From Povalibacter uvarum (GTDB taxonomy: Bacteria > Pseudomonadota > Gammaproteobacteria > Steroidobacterales > Steroidobacteraceae), in assembly GCF_014202975.1 (NCBI RefSeq), contig NZ_JACHHZ010000002.1:992001-1056000 (forward strand): a stretch of DNA of 64,000 bases, read 5' to 3'. This document shows, piece after piece, positions 1 through 7,520 of the stretch. Each line of letters opens with the position of its first letter. Position 1 is the stretch's first letter. Below the pieces are notes generated by a model. The model was not told the origin of the DNA. It worked only from the letters and a program-made list of their open reading frames with translations, and ran no database searches. The translations under genes were made by a program, and so were the position numbers.

Positions 1-1
1 G

Positions 2-1093
2 GCTGTCGTGATGATCCTCGCGCTCGGCATCGGTTCGTGGATCCTGATCGGCAGCGTCTTCCGCAGCCTCGGCGGTGAGCCGGAACTGGCGGCCGACACC
101 GTTCGCTCGATCGCCGGCGGCGATTTCACGACGTCCGTGCGTCTGCAGCCGGGCGACGATTCGAGCTTGCTGCATGGCATTGAAACGCTGCGGCAGAAGC
201 TCGGCACGCTGATTCGCGACGTGCGCACGACGTCGGGTACTGTCGACAACGCGGCTGCCGACATCAATTCGAGCATCGATCGTCTCAACGTGCGCACCTC
301 CGAGCAGGCCGCGAGCCTGGAAGAGACGGCATCGAGCATGGAAGAGATGACGGTGTCCGTGAAGCGCAATGCCGAGAACGCGCGCCATGCAAGCCAGCTA
401 GCCGCCGAAGCGCGCGATCGCGCCGAGCGCGGCGGCTCCGTTGCAACGCGTGCTGTCTCCGCGATGAGCGAGATCAACGAGTCGAGCCGTCGCATCGCCG
501 ACATCATCGGCGTGATCGACGAGATCGCGTTCCAGACGAACTTGCTGGCGCTGAACGCTGCTGTCGAAGCCGCGCGTGCCGGCGAGCAGGGCCGCGGCTT
601 CGCGGTCGTCGCATCGGAAGTCCGCAATCTCGCGCAGCGCAGTGCGACTGCGGCGCGTGAGATCAAGGAGCTCATTCAGGACAGCGTCACGAAGGTCCAG
701 GACGGATCGAAGCTCGTCGACGAATCCGGCAAGCACCTGCACGACATCGTCGCCGCCGCGAAGAAGGTCGCCGACATCATCGGCGAGATTTCCGAAGCGA
801 GCTCGCAGCAGGCGAACGGCCTCGGCCAGGTCAACAACGCCATCATGCAGATGGACGAGATGACCCAACAGAACGCCGCGATGGCGGAAGAGACTTCCTC
901 GGTGTCGCAGTCGATGAAGGGCCAGGCCAGGTCGCTCACGGATCTGATCGCCGTGTTCCGCGTCGAAGGCGGCGCTTCGGCGCCGCGCCCCGTAGTCGCT
1001 GCCGCGCCGGTGCAAAAGGCGCCGGTTGCTGCCGCGGCCCCGTCGGCTCCTGCTGCGAAGAAGGTGGCGGGGGCGGATTGGCAGGAGTTCTGA
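2..1093 (+). CDS. Methyl-accepting chemotaxis protein, 5' partial
   Basis: Chemoreceptor whose N-terminal sensor lies before the window; the frame is open from base 2. The visible part starts at the end of a transmembrane helix, followed by a HAMP region (about residues 15-75 of the visible protein) and a long coiled-coil signalling domain. The hairpin tip ([20 protein letters not shown], then [20 protein letters not shown]) is canonical for contact with CheA/CheW. An Ala/Pro-rich linker ends in DWQEF, which matches the xWxxF pentapeptide that tethers CheR/CheB methylation enzymes in high-abundance receptors. Ligand unknown. A second MCP (27800-29479, minus strand) shares the same tip but lacks the pentapeptide. 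Confidence 0.95.
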   Translation, partial: AVVMILALGIGSWILIGSVFRSLGGEPELAADTVRSIAGGDFTTSVRLQPGDDSSLLHGIETLRQKLGTLIRDVRTTSGTVDNAAADINSSIDRLNVRTSEQAASLEETASSMEEMTVSVKRNAENARHASQLAAEARDRAERGGSVATRAVSAMSEINESSRRIADIIGVIDEIAFQTNLLALNAAVEAARAGEQGRGFAVVASEVRNLAQRSATAAREIKELIQDSVTKVQDGSKLVDESGKHLHDIVAAAKKVADIIGEISEASSQQANGLGQVNNAIMQMDEMTQQNAAMAEETSSVSQSMKGQARSLTDLIAVFRVEGGASAPRPVVAAAPVQKAPVAAAAPSAPAAKKVAGADWQEF

Positions 1094-1104
1094 GGGAACT
1101 GGAT

Positions 1105-1170
1105 GTCATTCCCGCGTAAGCGGGAATCCATGCCTTTCATCGGATGGATCCCCGCTTGCGCGGGGATGAC
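1105..1170. repeat. REP-like palindrome, copy 1
   Basis: Two hairpins, the first starting GTCATTCCCGCG with partner arm CGGGAATCCA and the second GGATCCCCGC..GCGGGGATGAC. They form one large palindrome in the space after the chemoreceptor. About ten copies of the same family are found in this window. Confidence 0.85.
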
Positions 1171-1179
1171 GGGCACCTC

Positions 1180-1788
1180 TCAAGTGCTGGTCGGAGCAGG
1201 GAGCATCTTCTTCCTTCTCGCCGCGCTCACCGTCGATACGTACGGTGACTTCGTGTCGAAGAATCGCCAGGGCTTCTTTGCCCATTCGCCGGCGTAGTCC
1301 ACGCCGATGCGCGTGCTCCGTGCAATCGAAGGCTTTCGATAGACATCTCGCGTGGGACGCTCGATCCAGAGCGTGCCGCCCGTCAAGTCGGTGCCCGTGA
1401 GGGCTCGATCGATCTGCAACGCGCGGCAAAGCAGGCCAGGACCATGCGTCGTGTCGGTGATTCCGGCGACGGGCTCGAGTCCACGAATGAGGACGGCGTG
1501 CGGAACGCCGTCCGCGGCCGTTACCACGTTCATGCAGTTCCAGAATCCATAGATGAGGTAGACGTACGCATGTCCCGGCGGACCGAACATCACTTCGGTT
1601 CGTTTCGTGCGACCGCGTGAGGAGTGCGCTGCGAGGTCGTGCGGACCCTTGTAGGCCTCGGTCTCGACGATGCGGCCCACCTGGCGCCCGTGCACACCGA
1701 CGCGTACGAGATGCAGCCCGATCAGTTCACGAGCGACTGTGAGCGTCTCGCGCGCGTAAAAAGAGCGGGGGAGCTTGCGGGAAGACAT
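1180..1788 (-). CDS. mpg: DNA-3-methyladenine glycosylase (AAG/MPG family)
   Basis: Base-excision repair enzyme expected to remove alkylated purines such as 3-methyladenine and hypoxanthine (EC 3.2.2.21). The 202-residue protein has the usual bacterial length and family landmarks: LPRSFYARETLTVARELIG at the N-terminus, VETEAYKGPHDLAAHSSRG with the catalytic Glu of ETEAY, then GPPGHAYVYLIYGFWNCMNV and the GPGLLCRALQID motif. ATG start at 1788; no convincing Shine-Dalgarno sequence. It is transcribed alone, tail to tail with the preceding chemoreceptor across a REP element. The symbol is by family analogy; the alternative name aag is equally used. Confidence 0.93.
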   Translation of the reverse strand: MSSRKLPRSFYARETLTVARELIGLHLVRVGVHGRQVGRIVETEAYKGPHDLAAHSSRGRTKRTEVMFGPPGHAYVYLIYGFWNCMNVVTAADGVPHAVLIRGLEPVAGITDTTHGPGLLCRALQIDRALTGTDLTGGTLWIERPTRDVYRKPSIARSTRIGVDYAGEWAKKPWRFFDTKSPYVSTVSAARRKKMLPAPTST

Positions 1789-1807
1789 GGGGGAGTATGA
1801 GGAGAAA

Positions 1808-2007
1808 GCTGGTTAGCCTGCTAGCCGTTAGCCAGCTAGCCAGAGACACGCATGCGTGGTGGCGCTACGTCATTCCCGCGCACGCGGAATCCGTCCGGAG
1901 CAAGGCATGGACTCCCGCTTTCGCGGGAGTGACGAAGCACCCACAACCAGATGCTCGCCCTTCCGGGTCGGGCTACCGGCCAGCTGGCTAGTGGCTAGCC
2001 AGCTCTG
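1808..2007. repeat. GCTAGCC-type tandem arrays in inverted orientation flanking a REP element
   Basis: Left arm 1808-1845 is a run of degenerate TTAGCC/CTAGCC units. Right arm 1975-2007 holds the same units (CAGCTGGCTAGTGGCTAGCC). The arms are self-complementary, so the region can fold into a long imperfect hairpin. A complete REP copy (1869-1933) sits in the loop. The right arm overlaps the last codons of the gene at 1988-2581. Confidence 0.75.
1869..1933. repeat. REP-like palindrome, copy 2
   Basis: Copy of the GTCATTCCCGCG..GCGGAATCC / GACTCCCGC..GCGGGAGTGAC family, nested in the loop between the two inverted TAGCC arrays. Confidence 0.85.
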
Positions 2008-2581
2008 TCTTCATCACATCGATCTCCGCAATGTCCGCATCCATGTCGACGCTGCGCAGCTTGATGCGCATGAAATCGAGCGAGTCGCCGTGCTCCTGGT
2101 AATGGAAGACGCAGTTGCGTGGTTCATCGCGGGCGGCTCGGGGAAGCACGAATTCATTGAAAGCCGTTTCCTCTACCAGCGGGCCGCAGCTGACCGCCGT
2201 GCCGCCGAAATCCACGGCGATCTGTACCGCCACGCTGCCATCTTCCATGCGCAACACCCGTTTGAGCGTGATGCGGAATCGCGGTGGTGTCGGTACTGGA
2301 GCGGGAACGTTCTCCAGTACGTCGATGTGTTCGCCGGGAGCGAGCCGCACGAGCTTGCGGAGTCGATCGACGCGTTGCGAATCGGCGAGCCGTACGGTGG
2401 GCACGTCGCGATGAGCAGCGGGCTTGGGGACGGGGACGCGTTCGCGGTGCATGCCGGCATAGGCCGATCGGCGATCCCTGCGCAGATACGCGGCGATGAC
2501 GACGATCGTCCCGAGCAAAGCGATCGCGAGCCCCGCGAGACGGGGAAGATCGTTGATCAGCGATGCAGTGAGCGCGGACAT
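1988..2581 (-). CDS. Membrane-anchored protein of unknown function
   Basis: I do not recognise this 197-residue protein. It starts with a short cytoplasmic or periplasmic stretch, then one hydrophobic helix (about residues 14-32, LAGLAIALLGTIVVIAAYL) and a basic segment RRDRR that would fix the C-terminal part in the cytoplasm. The soluble part (residues 75-190) looks beta-rich and is flanked by a Pro/Val-rich linker. The last residues (ELASH) and the TAG stop are encoded by GCTAGCC tandem-repeat DNA, so the original C-terminus was probably replaced when the repeat arrived. No operon partner. Confidence 0.7.
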   Translation of the reverse strand: MSALTASLINDLPRLAGLAIALLGTIVVIAAYLRRDRRSAYAGMHRERVPVPKPAAHRDVPTVRLADSQRVDRLRKLVRLAPGEHIDVLENVPAPVPTPPRFRITLKRVLRMEDGSVAVQIAVDFGGTAVSCGPLVEETAFNEFVLPRAARDEPRNCVFHYQEHGDSLDFMRIKLRSVDMDADIAEIDVMKTELASH

Positions 2582-2734
2582 GATTTTCCGTTAACGGCAG
2601 CGACGCGGTTCCATGCTGTGACGGACCCTGCGATTCCGTGCGATAGCCTCAAGTGCCTGACAGGGGACTGCGAGTTTCGCCCAAAGATTGCAGGTGGGAA
2701 GTCGACTGGGTCACAGGTGGAGAGCCGGGGCAGG

Positions 2735-2770
2735 GCGATGAGCAACGAGCGATGAGCGATGAGCCAGAGA
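2735..2770. repeat. GATGAGC tandem array (single arm)
   Basis: Degenerate units of GCGATGAGCAACGAGC type, directly upstream of the minus-strand gene at 1988-2581. The rest of 2582-2806 shows no gene. The same units recur at 5349, 7329, 9240, 24203 and 53022. Confidence 0.7.
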
Positions 2771-2806
2771 GGAGTCCTTCCGTCCGGGCATGCCTCGCGT
2801 CTTCCC

Positions 2807-3280
2807 TCAGAAGACCCCCAGCGCCAGCCCCGCGGCCATCACCTGGCCCAGTTCGGCACAGCGCTGCATCGCTTCGCCGTCGACCTCGCCTTTCACGATG
2901 ACGGGTTCGGCGACCTTCTTCCATTGGTAGCCGAGCGCGATGCGCTCGATCGATGTCACTGCGCCAGTGCCGTCATTGCCCGCACTGACGAAGATCGCGT
3001 AGGGCAGGCCTTCGACCTTGCCCTCGACGGGGTAGAAGGTGCGGTCCATGAAGTCCTTCACCGCCCCCGACATGTACCCGAAGTGTTCGGGGGTTCCGAT
3101 GAGAAGCGCCTCAGCCCAGAGCAGATCTTCCGCATCGGCGTCCAGCGCAGGCTGGGCCCGCAACTCCACGGGTTCACCCGACTGGAGAATGCCCATCGTC
3201 ACGGCCTGAACCATCTGCAGCGTCCTGCCGCCGGCGTGGCCGCCATAGATGAGGAGGATCCGTTTCGCACTGGCTGCCAT
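2807..3280 (-). CDS. Flavodoxin-like NAD(P)H-dependent oxidoreductase
   Basis: A 157-residue protein with a flavodoxin-like fold. The FMN phosphate-loop region LIYGGHAGGRTLQMVQAV follows the first beta strand, and the flavin-contact segments IGTPEHFGYMSGAVKDFMDR and FVSAGNDGTGAVTSIERIA are in the usual order for WrbA/FMN-reductase relatives. It is expected to be a cytoplasmic flavin-dependent reductase; substrate and electron donor cannot be read from sequence. ATG at 3280. It is transcribed alone. Confidence 0.82.
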   Translation of the reverse strand: MAASAKRILLIYGGHAGGRTLQMVQAVTMGILQSGEPVELRAQPALDADAEDLLWAEALLIGTPEHFGYMSGAVKDFMDRTFYPVEGKVEGLPYAIFVSAGNDGTGAVTSIERIALGYQWKKVAEPVIVKGEVDGEAMQRCAELGQVMAAGLALGVF

Positions 3281-3695
3281 GCAGTCACTGTACGCGAGCA
3301 GGGGTCAGCGAGACACCTCAGCCGGCGGAGAAGATGAAGAGTTTCCACGGGGAACACGGGGTGCACGGGGGAAGAAATTCCGCTCCCAAGCCTCTCTTGT
3401 TTTCCCCCTGATCCCCGTGTCCCCCGTGGAAATTTTCTGTTCTGAACCTGTCGGCAATCGCAGCGCAGGTGGACTACTGCACATAACGAAACTGAGGACT
3501 GCGTTCAGGGCCGACGAGCCGTCTGTGACGCAGGTCATCTCCCCGCGCTTCCTTGCTCCACTCCCCTAACGCGGATGCAGGTCGTTCCATGCGAGCAGGT
3601 TCGGGCGATGCCGCGTAAGGCCAAGCCCGGTGCCCGCCGATACAGCGGGTACTGCGAGCAAAGGGGCTCGCTTCAACGAGTCATCGGAGTCACCA
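3281..3695. other. Intergenic region with large hairpin and leader of the first porin gene
   Basis: No gene seen in these 415 bases. They hold the divergent promoters of the flavodoxin gene (minus) and the porin gene (plus), plus a long imperfect hairpin at 3342-3432. The stretch 3440-3690 shows no other clear structure apart from GGAG at 3686-3689 serving the porin start. Confidence 0.6.
3342..3432. repeat. CACGGGG tandem array folded as a 30-bp imperfect hairpin
   Basis: Left arm reads TTTCCACGGGGAACACGGGG and continues in the same 8-9 base rhythm; the right arm ends CCCCGTGTCCCCCGTGGAAA. The reverse complement of the right arm matches the left arm at nearly every position. Related CACGGAG/CACAGAG units are at 25014 and 57291. 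Confidence 0.8.
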
Positions 3696-4919
3696 ATGCG
3701 ATTCAGAATTTCCACGATCGCGCTTGCCGTGGCGGCATCTTTGCCCGCACTGGCTTCCGCGGTCGATTTCTCATACAGCGGTTTCTCGACCGCCGCGTAC
3801 GCGCAGAGCGATACGGATCTCGCCCAGGTCGGCTACATCGGCCAGCCTGACGGCATCGATTCGGACGGCACCTTCACCACCGACTCCAAGCTCGGCGTGC
3901 AGGTCACTGCGAAGTTCAACGACCAGTTCTCCGCGACGGTGCAGGGTGTGGCTTACGCCGATCTGACCGCCGACTGGGAACCGCACCTCGACTGGGCGTA
4001 CGTCCGCTATCAGCCGACGTCGAACCTGAGCGCCCGCGTCGGTTACCTGCGCGCTCCGACGTTCATGTACTCGGACTCGGTGTTCATCGGTTACGCGAAC
4101 AGCTGGGTGCGTCCGCCGATGGAAGTTTACGGTCTGTCGCCTGCCTACCAGTTGCGTGGCGTGGATCTCTCGTGGCGTAACAATCTCGGCCCCGTCGCCG
4201 TCACCGTGCAGCCTTACTACGGCGACAGCAAGCTGGATGCCGGCGATCCGGCCATGGAAATCGAAGTTTCCGAATGGGCTGGCATGGCGGTCACCGGTGA
4301 AGTCGGTTCCTTCATGTTCCGTGCCGGCTATGCCTCGATCGAACTCGGCACGACCACTGAACAGCTGGTCGGTCCGATCACCACGCTGCGCAGCATGGCC
4401 GCGCTCGGATGCACGGGTTGCGCCGTCGATGCGAATGCTCTCGATCTCGATGGAACGAAGATCAAGAACATCAACGTCGGTGTTCAGTACGACAACGGCA
4501 CGAGCATCGCGATCGCCGAAGTGGCGCAGCGCGACACCGACTCGTACGTCACGGTCGCCATGAACTCGGCCTACGTGACCTACGGTCATCGCTTCGGCAG
4601 CTTCATGCCTTACGGCACGATTGCCGCCGCACGTCGCGATGACAGCAACATGAGCTCGGCGATTCCTGCCGGCTCGCCGTTCTCCCCGCTCGCTGCTGTC
4701 GCGAACAGCACGCTGGCCGGCGGCAACGACGACCAGGATTCGTACACGCTCGGCGTTCGTTACGAAGTGCCCAGCTTCTCCGTCCTCAAGGGCGCGATCG
4801 TGAAGCTGCAGTACGATCACATCGAAGCGAAGGAAGGCAACGGCATGTTCATCAACGTGCAGCCTGGCTTCGACGGCGATACGGACATGATCAGCGCATC
4901 GTTCGACTTCATTTTCTAA
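3696..4919 (+). CDS. Outer-membrane porin-like beta-barrel, copy A
   Basis: A 407-residue protein with a clear signal peptide (MRFRISTIALAVAASLPALASA) and then a long stretch of alternating, aromatic-rich amphipathic strands ending in FDFIF. The terminal Phe is the outer-membrane assembly signature. Start chosen at ATG 3696, with GGAG six bases upstream, because it gives a perfect signal peptide; the frame is open further upstream without one. Thirteen bases after the stop lies a small PstS-like gene, and the pair is repeated downstream (5638-7326). Probably a trimeric or monomeric diffusion porin. The association with a phosphate-binding-like protein hints at anion uptake, but this is inference. 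Confidence 0.85.
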   Translation: MRFRISTIALAVAASLPALASAVDFSYSGFSTAAYAQSDTDLAQVGYIGQPDGIDSDGTFTTDSKLGVQVTAKFNDQFSATVQGVAYADLTADWEPHLDWAYVRYQPTSNLSARVGYLRAPTFMYSDSVFIGYANSWVRPPMEVYGLSPAYQLRGVDLSWRNNLGPVAVTVQPYYGDSKLDAGDPAMEIEVSEWAGMAVTGEVGSFMFRAGYASIELGTTTEQLVGPITTLRSMAALGCTGCAVDANALDLDGTKIKNINVGVQYDNGTSIAIAEVAQRDTDSYVTVAMNSAYVTYGHRFGSFMPYGTIAAARRDDSNMSSAIPAGSPFSPLAAVANSTLAGGNDDQDSYTLGVRYEVPSFSVLKGAIVKLQYDHIEAKEGNGMFINVQPGFDGDTDMISASFDFIF

Positions 4920-4932
4920 TCGGAGAAGAACC

Positions 4933-5346
4933 ATGCGTAGCGTTATTGCAGGTCTGACACTCGCGCTGGCTGCCGTCAGCGCGAATGCCGACATCGTCGT
5001 GATCGTCAACCCGAAGAACCCCGCGGCTGCGTTGAGCGCGGATCAGGTGTCGGCGATCTATCTCGGCACCGCCACCACGTTCCCCGATGGCAGCGGCGTC
5101 GCACTCGCCGACCAGCCGGAAGCTGCCGGCATCCGCGGTGACTTCTACCAGAAGGCAACCGGCCGTTCGGCTGCCCAGGTGAAGGCCACGTGGGCGCGCA
5201 TCACTTTCACGGGCAAGGGCACTCCGCCCAAGGAACTGAAGAGCGATGCTGACGTGAAGGCATTCGTCGCTGGCGATGCCAAGGCGATCGGCTACATCGA
5301 CTCGTCCGCAGTGGACGGATCGGTGAAGGTGGCGCTGAAGCTGTAA
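4933..5346 (+). CDS. Small PstS-like periplasmic substrate-binding protein, copy A
   Basis: A 137-residue exported protein (signal peptide MRSVIAGLTLALAAVSANA). The mature part begins DIVVIVNPKNPAAALSADQVSAIYLG and contains the QKATGRSAAQVKATWARITF and VAGDAKAIGYIDSSAV segments seen in short phosphate ABC transporter substrate-binding-like (PBP-like) proteins. At about half the length of PstS it has only one lobe and no ABC genes nearby, so it may sense or buffer ligand rather than feed a transporter. GGAGAAG lies just upstream of the ATG; it is co-transcribed with the porin. Its last 220 bases are almost identical to the copy at 6898-7326. Confidence 0.8.
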   Translation: MRSVIAGLTLALAAVSANADIVVIVNPKNPAAALSADQVSAIYLGTATTFPDGSGVALADQPEAAGIRGDFYQKATGRSAAQVKATWARITFTGKGTPPKELKSDADVKAFVAGDAKAIGYIDSSAVDGSVKVALKL

Positions 5347-5348
5347 GA

Positions 5349-5424
5349 AGCGATGAGCGGCGAGCGGTGAGCGATGAGCCAGAGCGTCCTTCAGGATTCT
5401 GGCTCGTTGCTCACAGCTCGCAGC
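5349..5424. repeat. GATGAGC/GCTCATC inverted tandem arrays
   Basis: Left arm 5349-5384 has units GATGAGC-GGCGAGC-GGTGAGC. Right arm 5399-5424 (CTGGCTCGTTGCTCACAGCT) is complementary. It forms a long imperfect hairpin directly after the stop codon and may end transcription. The remainder up to 5637 shows no gene, only the leader of the second porin. Confidence 0.8.
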
Positions 5425-5637
5425 CCTCTGCGCCTCCACCTTTCTTGACCGCAACCTCCCCCACGCGACCCCGCTAGATACCTCTGCGCCCTCCTTCAGG
5501 GTCCGCCGTAATTCGCGTGATTCGTCTCGAAGTTCCGGTCTTTGCTCCTCAAGGGACTGCTGCGCTGCTCCGATAGCCGGCACGTGAACGACGCCGTGTC
5601 GTTCATGCTTTTTCTTAAGGATCAGGAGCAGAGTTTC

Positions 5638-6879
5638 ATGCGATTCCGCACTTCCCTCATCGCGCTCGCCGTCGCAGCTGTACTGCCGTCAGTCAGCTCC
5701 GCCGTGGAGTTTTCCTACAACGGCTTCACGACCGCCGGCTATTCCGAGCTCGACGAGGATGGCGTCGTGTTCAAGACGACGAACGACATGGACGGAATCG
5801 ATTCCTCCGGCACGTTCGAGTACGACTCGATCATCGGTCTGCAGGGCACGGTCAAGTTCAGCGACGAATGGTCGTTCACCGCGCAGGGCGTGGTGAAGCG
5901 TGAAACTGACGGTGACTTCGGTCCGAGCGTCGACTGGGCCTACCTGAAGTGGCAGCCCGTGTCGAACCTCGCCGTGCGCGCAGGTCTCACGCGCCCGCCG
6001 ACATTCATGTTCTCCGACTCGATCTACGTCGGCTACTCGAACATCTGGGTGCGCCCGCCGCTGGAAGTCTACGGAATCTCTCCGGTGTACCAGCTCGCTG
6101 GTGTCGACGCCCTGTGGCGCACGAACCTCGGACCGGTCCGCCTCACCGTGCAGCCGTACTACGGCAACTCGGAGCTCAAGCTGCCGAACACGACGACAGG
6201 CGAAGGTGAATACAAGCTCGATGTGAAGGACTGGTACGGCGTCGCGCTCACCGGCGAGTACGGTTCGTTCACGGGCCGCGTTGGCTACGGCGACAAGCAG
6301 TACGACGACGAGCATCCGGGCCTCGCGACGCTGAAGACGTCGCTCACGGCACTCGGCTACGCGGATCTCGCGAACCGCCTCGGCATGGATGGCAACAAGT
6401 CGCCGATCCTCAACCTCGGTCTGCAGTACGACAACGGTACGCAGTTCGCGGTGGCCGAGTATGCGCATCGCGGCACGGATTCGATCACGGTGCCGGAACT
6501 GAGCGGCTCCTACTTCACGTTCGGCAATCGCTTCGGTTCGTTCACGCCATACGCAACGGTCGCGATGCTCAACGTCGACAGCGCGCGCAGCAACGAGGAA
6601 ATTCAGATCGCCAGCGCACCGGCGCCGCTGCGTCCGGCGCTGACTGCGCTCGACGCCTCGATCGATGGACTCGCGTCGGCGGTCAGCGATCAGAACACTT
6701 ACTCGCTGGGCCTGCGCTACGACGTGCCTTCGTTCTCCGTGCTGAAGGGCGCGGTCGTGAAGGCGCAGATCGATCACGTCGAGCCGAAGGACGGCGGCAA
6801 GGGCTTCTTCTCCGCGGCACCGGCCGGCTTCAGCGATTCGGTCAACATCTACAGTCTCACGTTCGACTTCATTTTCTGA
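5638..6879 (+). CDS. Outer-membrane porin-like beta-barrel, copy B
   Basis: A 413-residue paralogue of the porin at 3696-4919, collinear over its length: signal peptide MRFRTSLIALAVAAVLPSVSSA, VEFSYNGFTTAGYSE, the shared WVRPPLEVYGISPVYQL and QPYYGNSELK segments, and the same FDFIF end. Start chosen at ATG 5638, with AGGAG nine bases upstream and a perfect signal peptide; upstream in-frame ATGs give no signal sequence. It has diverged strongly from copy A in the loops, while the flanking small gene has not. Followed after 18 bases by the second small periplasmic protein gene. Confidence 0.85.
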   Translation: MRFRTSLIALAVAAVLPSVSSAVEFSYNGFTTAGYSELDEDGVVFKTTNDMDGIDSSGTFEYDSIIGLQGTVKFSDEWSFTAQGVVKRETDGDFGPSVDWAYLKWQPVSNLAVRAGLTRPPTFMFSDSIYVGYSNIWVRPPLEVYGISPVYQLAGVDALWRTNLGPVRLTVQPYYGNSELKLPNTTTGEGEYKLDVKDWYGVALTGEYGSFTGRVGYGDKQYDDEHPGLATLKTSLTALGYADLANRLGMDGNKSPILNLGLQYDNGTQFAVAEYAHRGTDSITVPELSGSYFTFGNRFGSFTPYATVAMLNVDSARSNEEIQIASAPAPLRPALTALDASIDGLASAVSDQNTYSLGLRYDVPSFSVLKGAVVKAQIDHVEPKDGGKGFFSAAPAGFSDSVNIYSLTFDFIF

Positions 6880-6897
6880 TCGAGAGGGAAGCACTCC

Positions 6898-7326
6898 ATG
6901 CGTATTGCGAAGACTCATTCATGGTTGCTCGCCTCTCTGCTCGGCCTCGGCTCGATGAGCGCGAGCGCCGACATCGTGGTGATCGTCAACCCGAAGAACC
7001 CGGCAGCGAACCTCACGGCGGAGCAGGTGTCCGCGATGTACCTCGGTACTTCCGCGACGTTTCCCGACGGCGGCGCGCTGGCGCTCGCGGACCAGCCGGA
7101 ATCCGCCGGCATCCGCGGTGACTTCTACCAGAAGGCAACCGGTCGTTCGGCTGCCCAGGTGAAGGCCACGTGGGCGCGCATCACTTTCACGGGCAAGGGC
7201 ACTCCGCCCAAGGAACTGAAGAGCGATGCTGACGTGAAGGCATTCGTCGCTGGCGATGCCAAGGCGATCGGCTATATCGACTCGTCCGCGGTGGACGGAT
7301 CGGTGAAGGTGGCGCTGAAGCTGTAA
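6898..7326 (+). CDS. Small PstS-like periplasmic substrate-binding protein, copy B
   Basis: A 142-residue exported protein (signal peptide ending SMSASA, mature DIVVIVNPKNPAANLTAEQV). Its signal peptide and first half differ from the copy at 4933-5346, but from ADQPE onward the two proteins are the same except for one residue. At DNA level 7105-7364 matches 5125-5384 with four mismatches. Same expected role as copy A; GAGAGGAAG precedes the ATG. It closes the duplicated porin/small-protein unit. Confidence 0.8.
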   Translation: MRIAKTHSWLLASLLGLGSMSASADIVVIVNPKNPAANLTAEQVSAMYLGTSATFPDGGALALADQPESAGIRGDFYQKATGRSAAQVKATWARITFTGKGTPPKELKSDADVKAFVAGDAKAIGYIDSSAVDGSVKVALKL

Positions 7327-7328
7327 GA

Positions 7329-7420
7329 AGCGATGAGCGGCGAGCTGTGAGCGATGAGCCAGAGTCTCAAGAATTCTGGCTCGTAGCTCGTAGCTCGTAG
7401 CTCGCAGCTCGTAGCTGGCT
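7329..7420. repeat. GATGAGC/GCTCGTA inverted tandem arrays
   Basis: Left arm is nearly the same as at 5349. The right arm is a run of TAGCTCG units (TCGTAGCTCGTAGCTCG..). It lies after the second small-protein gene, in the same relative place as the 5349 array. Confidence 0.8.
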
Positions 7421-7520
7421 CGGCGGCCCGTCGCGCCCGCCGGCGCTTTCATCCGTTCCACGATTGTCACGCGATTTCCCGGTGATACAGTCTCGCGCTG
7501 TCTCGATCACCGGAGTTGCG

